Shown here piece by piece: positions 33,764-38,223 of a stretch of DNA of 38,223 nt; the first letter of the stretch is position 1; the number at the start of each line of letters is the position of its first letter. The stretch is from Actinomycetota bacterium (GTDB lineage Bacteria; Bacillota; Desulfotomaculia; Desulfotomaculales; Desulfocucumaceae): NCBI GenBank assembly GCA_023475565.1, contig JAMCVT010000037.1, positions 1 to 38,223 on the forward strand, written 5' to 3'. A program made the position numbers and the translations under genes. The notes under the pieces are model-generated. The model saw only the letters and a list, made by a program, of their open reading frames with translations, was not told the origin of the DNA and did not search any database.

Positions 33764-34900
33764 TTATACAAACTCTGAAAAAACACGGTTGCCCAGCATG
33801 AGTCCCCTCCTGGTAAGGCGTAAGCAGCCGCCCTCGATACCGATGAGCCCCTGATTCTCCAGGCGCCTTACAGGCTCACCGTAGACGTCTTCTATCTCCC
33901 TGCCGAATCTTTTCCTGTATTCCCCGGTATCCAGCCCCTCAATAAGGCGCAGTCCCAGGAACACCGCCTCGGACATGGCAGTTTTCAGGTCCACCTCCTC
34001 TTCCCAGTCAACGGGAAGTTTACCTGACTCAAGGCTGTCGATGTAGCCCTTCAGGTCCGGCCGGTTGGAAAAGCGCCTGCCCCCCAGGTAAGAGTGGGCC
34101 GAGGGGCCCAGACCCAGGTATTCACCCCCGCGCCAGTACCTGAGGTTATGGCGGCAGGCCCTGCCGGGCAGTGCGAAATTGGATATCTCGTAATGAAGGT
34201 ACCCCTTTTCTTTCAGAAAATCTATAAGCAGTTCGTACATTTCGGCCTCAGTGTCTTCCGGGCACTGTTCCAGCGCCCCGCCCCGGACCCTGTCATACAG
34301 GGGAGTGCCTTCCTCCAGCTGAAGGCTGTAGGCCGATATATGTTCCGGGCGCAGATCCCCCACCGCCTTAAGGCAGCTTTCCCAATGGCCGGGGGTCTGG
34401 CCGGGAATACCAAAAATAAGGTCAATGTTTATATTGTCAAAACCGGCCTCCCGGGCCTCCCAAAAGGCTTCCCGGGCCTGGGAAAAGGAGTGTATCCTGC
34501 CCAGGGTGTCCAGCAGCTCCTGCCGGCAGGACTGGAAGCCTATACTGATCCTGTTGACCCCGGACCTCCTGAGAGACAGCATTTTTTTAAAGTCCACTGT
34601 GCCGGGATTGGCCTCCACGGTTATTTCGGTGCTGCCGGAAACGTTAAAAAAGAAAAAAATACTCTCCAGCACAGCAATGAGAGAGTCTCCCGGCAGGCAG
34701 GTGGGAGTGCCGCCGCCCACGTAAACGCTGTCTAACGCCTTTTGTTCCGGCTGCAGCAGCCCGGCGCGGATTTCCGCCTCCCTCATAAACGCCCTGATAT
34801 ACTGGGAAGCAGCCTCCTCCTCTACAGGAAGGGAAGTGAAATCACAGTAATGGCATTTCCTAATGCAAAAAGGAATGTGTGTATACAGTCCTGTGGCCAA
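33764..34900 (-). CDS. hemW: HemW-like radical SAM protein
   Basis: A 378-residue member of the HemN/HemW family. HemW is a heme chaperone that binds heme and an iron-sulfur cluster; it was formerly annotated as an oxygen-independent coproporphyrinogen oxidase. The radical SAM motif is CIRKCHYCDF (residues about 12-21). YVGGGTPTCLPGDSL and NPGTVDFKKMLSLRRSGVNRISIGFQS are typical, and a HemN C-terminal domain lies at about 295-370. The motif for coproporphyrinogen-oxidase activity is not evident. The start is TTG 34900, which gives the usual spacing to the cluster motif, with a GGGGG stretch upstream. Position near hrcA and lepA is normal for Firmicutes. Confidence 0.93.
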   Translation of the reverse strand: MATGLYTHIPFCIRKCHYCDFTSLPVEEEAASQYIRAFMREAEIRAGLLQPEQKALDSVYVGGGTPTCLPGDSLIAVLESIFFFFNVSGSTEITVEANPGTVDFKKMLSLRRSGVNRISIGFQSCRQELLDTLGRIHSFSQAREAFWEAREAGFDNINIDLIFGIPGQTPGHWESCLKAVGDLRPEHISAYSLQLEEGTPLYDRVRGGALEQCPEDTEAEMYELLIDFLKEKGYLHYEISNFALPGRACRHNLRYWRGGEYLGLGPSAHSYLGGRRFSNRPDLKGYIDSLESGKLPVDWEEEVDLKTAMSEAVFLGLRLIEGLDTGEYRKRFGREIEDVYGEPVRRLENQGLIGIEGGCLRLTRRGLMLGNRVFSEFV

Positions 34901-34927
34901 TGCAATACCCCCGGCTCCTTTTAAAAG

Positions 34928-35035
34928 CCCCCTACAATCGGGGACATTCCTGTCTAAAAGGATTGCCTATACCGATCGGGGACATTCCTCTGACCCTCAA
35001 AGCTCAGCTCCAAAGAGAGGTGTGTCCCCTTTCCA
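34928..35035. repeat. GGGGACA element, copy D
   Basis: caatcggggacattcctgtc, ccgatcggggacattcctctgaccctcaaag and a terminal agaggtgtgtcccctttcc repeat the pieces seen in copies A-C. It lies between hemW and the nucleotidyltransferase-like gene; no gene is seen in 34901-35106. Confidence 0.85.
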
Positions 35036-35079
35036 CTTTATAGCCCCGTGAAAAATATGTAAAGCTTTCTTTCTGACAT

Positions 35080-35106
35080 AAAAGAATCCAGGTTATAAAC
35101 CCGGAC
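35080..35106 (-). terminator. intrinsic terminator after the nucleotidyltransferase-like gene
   Basis: On the minus strand TCCGGGTT-TAT-AACCTGGA forms an 8-bp stem with one G-T pair, followed by TTCTTTTATG. It begins right at the stop codon of the 35107-35934 gene. Confidence 0.65.
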
Positions 35107-35934
35107 TCAATTGCACCCGAAATTATCTCCCAGTATTGCTTTCCACAGCTCCAAAGACTTTTCGGAGCTCCCTTCATTTAAGGCCCTGCATGACAGGCTG
35201 TACGCATCTTCAGCTCTTTCAGCGGCAGACTTTAATTCCCCCAGGGACACCGGCTCCCTCACCGCCGGGCAGCTTAAGAATTCCGGAAGAAAAACCGTCA
35301 TACTCCAGAACACCGAATTTATAAGCTCGGCAAAGGTCTTGGAAAACTCATTGACCCTGTAGTAAATAAGCAGCTCCAGGAAATATGAGTTAAACGGCTC
35401 CCCGATGTTCCGGTTCCAGGCCTTGATAAGCTTCACCAGGCTTTTAAACCTGTCGCCCGACGACCCCTCCTTGGTGTTAAAAAGCTCTTCCTGCCGGGCA
35501 GGGTTGGTTTTCAGCCATCCTCCTATACCGTTGGCCACCATGTAATTGCCATTGGACAGCTTTATGGACGGAACCAGGTCAATGTCCGGGGGCGGCGAAA
35601 ATCTTACCGTGAGAACCTGCCCCCCCCTGCCGGCATGAATGTCCAGCTGGTCCGAGGCAAGACTGTGCTTTACAAAATTGAGCAGCTTTCTTGAATTTTT
35701 CTGGCATTCGTAAAAATATTTAGGGCTTATTACCGCATGAAGCTTAATGCTGTCCTGGGAGCCTGCATAAGTGCCCCGTCTGTAAGAACCTCCCCAAAAG
35801 ACCCCGCTTATTTTAATCTCCTTTTTGATCAGGCCCTTAATAAGGCTGTTTCTTTCCTTAACAGCCCTGACGTGATCCCCGGGCAATTCCAAACCTTTTA
35901 GAAAATGTTGAAAAGCCTGTTCTTCAGCGGGCAT
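35107..35934 (-). CDS. CD-NTase-like nucleotidyltransferase with altered acidic motif
   Basis: A protein of about 275 residues of the polymerase-beta nucleotidyltransferase fold, most like bacterial SMODS/CD-NTase proteins that make cyclic oligonucleotide signals in phage defence. Visible features (track numbering): GGSYRRGTYAGSQ (50-62), the third acidic motif PDIDLVP (118-124), and the downstream pattern NYMVANGIGGWLKTNPARQEELFN with SLVKLIKAWNRNIG. In active members GS is followed by a D-x-D pair; here the segment reads QDSIKLHAVI, so one aspartate appears lost. Activity is therefore doubtful. No recognisable effector gene lies beside it. Start: ATG 35934 lies 6 nt after GGGAGGA; the track ATG at 35940 touches it. 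An alternative is another NTase branch. Confidence 0.65.
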   Translation of the reverse strand: MPAEEQAFQHFLKGLELPGDHVRAVKERNSLIKGLIKKEIKISGVFWGGSYRRGTYAGSQDSIKLHAVISPKYFYECQKNSRKLLNFVKHSLASDQLDIHAGRGGQVLTVRFSPPPDIDLVPSIKLSNGNYMVANGIGGWLKTNPARQEELFNTKEGSSGDRFKSLVKLIKAWNRNIGEPFNSYFLELLIYYRVNEFSKTFAELINSVFWSMTVFLPEFLSCPAVREPVSLGELKSAAERAEDAYSLSCRALNEGSSEKSLELWKAILGDNFGCN

Positions 35935-35961
35935 GGACATTCCTCCCGGTTTTTTAAATAC

Positions 35962-35997
35962 AAGGCCTCCGGTTCCCCTAAGAACAGAAGGCCTTAT
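35962..35997 (-). terminator. hairpin downstream of glnA
   Basis: aaggcct and aggcctt enclose a 20-nt region that contains an inner gttc/gaac pair. Downstream on the minus strand are GTATTTAAAAAACC bases with only a short T-run, so termination is probable but not certain. Confidence 0.45.
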
Positions 35998-36037
35998 ATA
36001 ACCTTTAGTCAGTGCCTGTCAAGCAGCGATCACCTTT

Positions 36038-37456
36038 TTAGATATCATAGTAAAGCATGAACTCGTACGGGTGCGGGCGGAGCCTGATGGCATCCACTTC
36101 CTTTTCAATCTTGTAGGAAATCCATGTTTCCAGCATATCCTTGTCGAAAACGTCTCCCTGCAAAAGGAATTCCTGGTCTTCCTGCAGAGCTTTGAGGGCC
36201 TGTTCAAGAGAGCCCGGCACCGACCCTATCCGGCCGGCCTCTTCCGGCGGCAGATCAAAGATATCCTTATCCATGGGTTTGCCGGGGTATATCTTATTCT
36301 TGATTCCATCCAGCCCGGCCAGCAGCAGAGCCGCAAAGGCCAGATAAGGGTTGCAGGACGGATCGGGCGGACGGTACTCAACCCGCTTGGCTTTCGGGCT
36401 GTTGGAGTACATTGGTATCCGCACGGCGGCGCTGCGGTTCCTCTGGGAGTACACCAGATTTACCGGGGCCTCGTAGCCGGGCACCAGCCTCTTGAAGGAG
36501 TTGGTGGTGGGGCTGCAGATGGCCGTAAGGGCAGGGGCGTGCTTCAATAGGCCGCCAATGTAATAAAGGGCGGTCTCGCTCAGCCTGGCATAGCCTTTCT
36601 CATCGTAGAAAAGAGGCTTTCCGTCCTTCCAGAGGCTCTGGTGCACGTGCATGCCTGAACCGTTGTCCTGGAAGATGGGCTTGGGCATGAATGTGGCGGT
36701 CATGTTGTTTTTCCTGGCCACGTTCTTTACAATGTACTTGAACATCATCAGGTTATCGGCCATACGGGTTAGGGAACCGAATTTCATATCAATTTCGGCC
36801 TGGCCGGCGGTGGCCACCTCGTGGTGCTGGCACTCCACAGGAAGACCGGCTTCAATCATGGTCATGACCATCTCATTGCGGAGGTCCTGCATGGAGTCGG
36901 TAGGCGCCACGGGGAAGTAGCCCTCCTTGTAGCGGGGCTTGTAGCCCAGGTTGGGGTTTTCTTCCCGGCCGGTATTCCAGCAGCCCTCGGTGGAGTCGAT
37001 AAAATAAAATCCCGAGTGCTGGTTCTGGTCATACCTGATGCCGTTAAAAACAAAGAACTCGGCCTCCGGCCCCCAGAAGCTCTGGTCGGCTATCCCGGTG
37101 GACTTGAGGTATTCTTCAGCCTTCATGGCGATGTTGCGCGGGTCACGGCTGTACTTTTCACCGGTCAGAGGGTCGTAGACGTTGCAGATAAGGCTCATTG
37201 TGGCTACCTTGGAAAAGGGATCAATAGAAGCGGTCTCCGGGTCAGGCAGGAGTATCATGTCACTCTCGTTAATAGCCCTGAATCCGCGGATACTGGAACC
37301 GTCAAAACCCAACCCCTCGGTGAATATGCTTTCGTCAAACTCGGTGATGGGGACCGAAAAATGCTGCCAGATCCCCGGAATATCGATAAACTTTATATCG
37401 ACCATTTTTACGTCTTTATCACTGGCAAATGCCAGTACATCCTTGGGAGTTTTCAT
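36038..37456 (-). CDS. glnA: type I glutamine synthetase
   Basis: A protein of about 472 residues that makes glutamine from glutamate, ammonia and ATP. The beta-grasp N domain carries [20 protein letters not shown]. The catalytic domain has the metal and ATP residues in [59 protein letters not shown]. Length and the C-terminal pattern ([15 protein letters not shown]...[11 protein letters not shown]) fit the beta subtype, in which a Tyr in LYDLPPEE is adenylylated. Here that residue is Phe (IFDLPPEE), so that control is absent. ATG 37456 is chosen because GAGGAGGT lies 6 nt upstream; the track ATG 37462 touches it. No glnR is nearby. Confidence 0.97.
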   Translation of the reverse strand: MKTPKDVLAFASDKDVKMVDIKFIDIPGIWQHFSVPITEFDESIFTEGLGFDGSSIRGFRAINESDMILLPDPETASIDPFSKVATMSLICNVYDPLTGEKYSRDPRNIAMKAEEYLKSTGIADQSFWGPEAEFFVFNGIRYDQNQHSGFYFIDSTEGCWNTGREENPNLGYKPRYKEGYFPVAPTDSMQDLRNEMVMTMIEAGLPVECQHHEVATAGQAEIDMKFGSLTRMADNLMMFKYIVKNVARKNNMTATFMPKPIFQDNGSGMHVHQSLWKDGKPLFYDEKGYARLSETALYYIGGLLKHAPALTAICSPTTNSFKRLVPGYEAPVNLVYSQRNRSAAVRIPMYSNSPKAKRVEYRPPDPSCNPYLAFAALLLAGLDGIKNKIYPGKPMDKDIFDLPPEEAGRIGSVPGSLEQALKALQEDQEFLLQGDVFDKDMLETWISYKIEKEVDAIRLRPHPYEFMLYYDI

Positions 37457-37550
37457 TTCCATACCTCCTCGTTAAACCTTCTCTTTGACCGGGTAATATT
37501 AAAGGGCAAGCGTTTACTTATATCGTTATGGATACCCCCCTTCAGACCTT

Positions 37551-37604
37551 GTTAATAAAAAATGCCCCATGCCGGCCACCTTAACAGTAGCCGGCATGAG
37601 GCAT
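37551..37604 (-). terminator. intrinsic terminator after lepA
   Basis: catgccggc (37568-37576) pairs with gccggcatg (37590-37598), extended by atgcc/ggcat. On the minus strand it is followed by TTTTTTATTAAC. It closes the lepA transcript ahead of glnA. Confidence 0.85.
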
Positions 37605-37742
37605 CGTTACCCCGTTGAACTTCTCAGTTCCTAAAAGAAAAACATCTCTGTTTTCAGATATTTAATTTGTTTTATTATACAAAAAACTGAGAATAAATCA
37701 ATAGCCAGTCAGCCGGTTGGCTTATATTTTTCTTTTAATAAT

Positions 37743-38223
37743 TCAGTCCCTTACATTAAGCACCGCCATAAAGGCCTCCTGGGGAATCTCCACACTGCCC
37801 ACCTGCTTCATGCGCTTTTTGCCTTCCTTCTGCTTTTCCAGAAGCTTTCTCTTCCTGGAGATGTCACCGCCGTAGCACTTGGCCAGAACATCCTTGCGCC
37901 TGGCCTTAATGGTCTCCCGGGAAATTATCCGGTTGCCGATGGCCGCCTGAACGGGCACATCAAACAGCTGGCGGGGAATAAGCCCCCTCAGCTTTTCCAC
38001 CAGCAACCGGCCCCGGCTATAGGCCTTGTCGGCGTGGACTATGCAGGTCAGGGCGTCCAGGGGGTCCCCGTTGATCATTATGTCCAGCTTTACCAGTTTG
38101 CTTTCCAGGTAGCCGGAAAGACCGTAGTCCAGGGAGGCGTACCCCCTGGTTCTGGATTTGAGATGGTCAAAGAAGTCAAATATTATTTCACTTAAGGGGA
38201 GGTTATAGGTCAGCATAACCCTG
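37743..38223 (-). CDS. lepA: elongation factor 4 (LepA), C-terminal part
   Basis: The last 157 or so residues of LepA, a ribosome-associated GTPase that affects translocation and initiation. The frame stays open to the window edge, so the N-terminal G domain lies outside. The visible region covers the EF-G-like domain V and the LepA-specific C-terminal domain, with [79 protein letters not shown], an almost exact family match. lepA next to hemW and hrcA is the usual Firmicutes order; here glnA and the nucleotidyltransferase-like gene lie between. Confidence 0.98.
   Translation of the reverse strand, partial: RVMLTYNLPLSEIIFDFFDHLKSRTRGYASLDYGLSGYLESKLVKLDIMINGDPLDALTCIVHADKAYSRGRLLVEKLRGLIPRQLFDVPVQAAIGNRIISRETIKARRKDVLAKCYGGDISRKRKLLEKQKEGKKRMKQVGSVEIPQEAFMAVLNVRD

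Overview
The window looks like a chromosomal segment of an endospore-forming Clostridia-type Firmicute, most like the Desulfotomaculum/Pelotomaculum/Carboxydothermus group. Evidence: a CotF-type spore coat protein, DegS/DegU regulators, FloA/NfeD, AGGAGG-type ribosome binding sites, a sigma-A promoter plus CIRCE in front of hrcA, and the Firmicutes order lepA..hemW-hrcA-grpE-dnaK-dnaJ-prmA-rsmE-mtaB-HIT-rpsU-nfeD-floA. The lineage is an inference; no rRNA is present.

Layout. 1-3419: an AT-rich leader with a possible small structured RNA, two small spore-coat-type genes, hflX and a secreted L,D-transpeptidase. 3420-3711: two copies of a 146-bp tandem repeat. 3919-5771: a soluble DegS-like kinase and a DegU-like regulator. 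5959-14822: one long plus-strand Tad/Flp pilus locus (flp, prepilin peptidase, tadE, tadG-like, cpaB, a receiver-ATPase tadZ/cpaE, cpaF, tadB, tadC) followed by a DUF192 protein and a HAMP sensor without an output domain. No secretin gene is present, as expected for a monoderm. 14823-16108: repeats, a toxin-antitoxin pair missing from the ORF track whose toxin is broken by one stop codon, and a small membrane protein with an internal duplication. From 16267 to the end all genes are on the minus strand: ychF, azoR, a purine/pyrimidine permease, a nitrilase-family amidase, a low-complexity hypothetical, floA, nfeD, rpsU (missing from the ORF track), HIT, mtaB, rsmE, prmA, dnaJ, dnaK, grpE, an archaeal-like chaperonin, hrcA, hemW, a nucleotidyltransferase-like protein, glnA and the 3' part of lepA.

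How the genes work together. The heat-shock block is controlled by HrcA at a perfect CIRCE element and encodes both the DnaK system and an archaeal-type (group III) chaperonin placed between hrcA and grpE. The Tad block encodes a pilus machine. The upstream DegS/DegU pair, an apparently intact receiver on the TadZ-like ATPase and a downstream HAMP sensor suggest signal control of pilus production or localisation.

The most interesting items are the chaperonin inside the CIRCE-controlled operon, the lone CD-NTase-like protein with an altered acidic motif, the signalling-rich Tad locus, the HIT gene with no ordinary start codon at its expected N terminus, and two families of dispersed intergenic repeats (a 7-bp-period repeat and a GGGGACA/TGTCCCC element) that have entered even the chaperone and translation operons.
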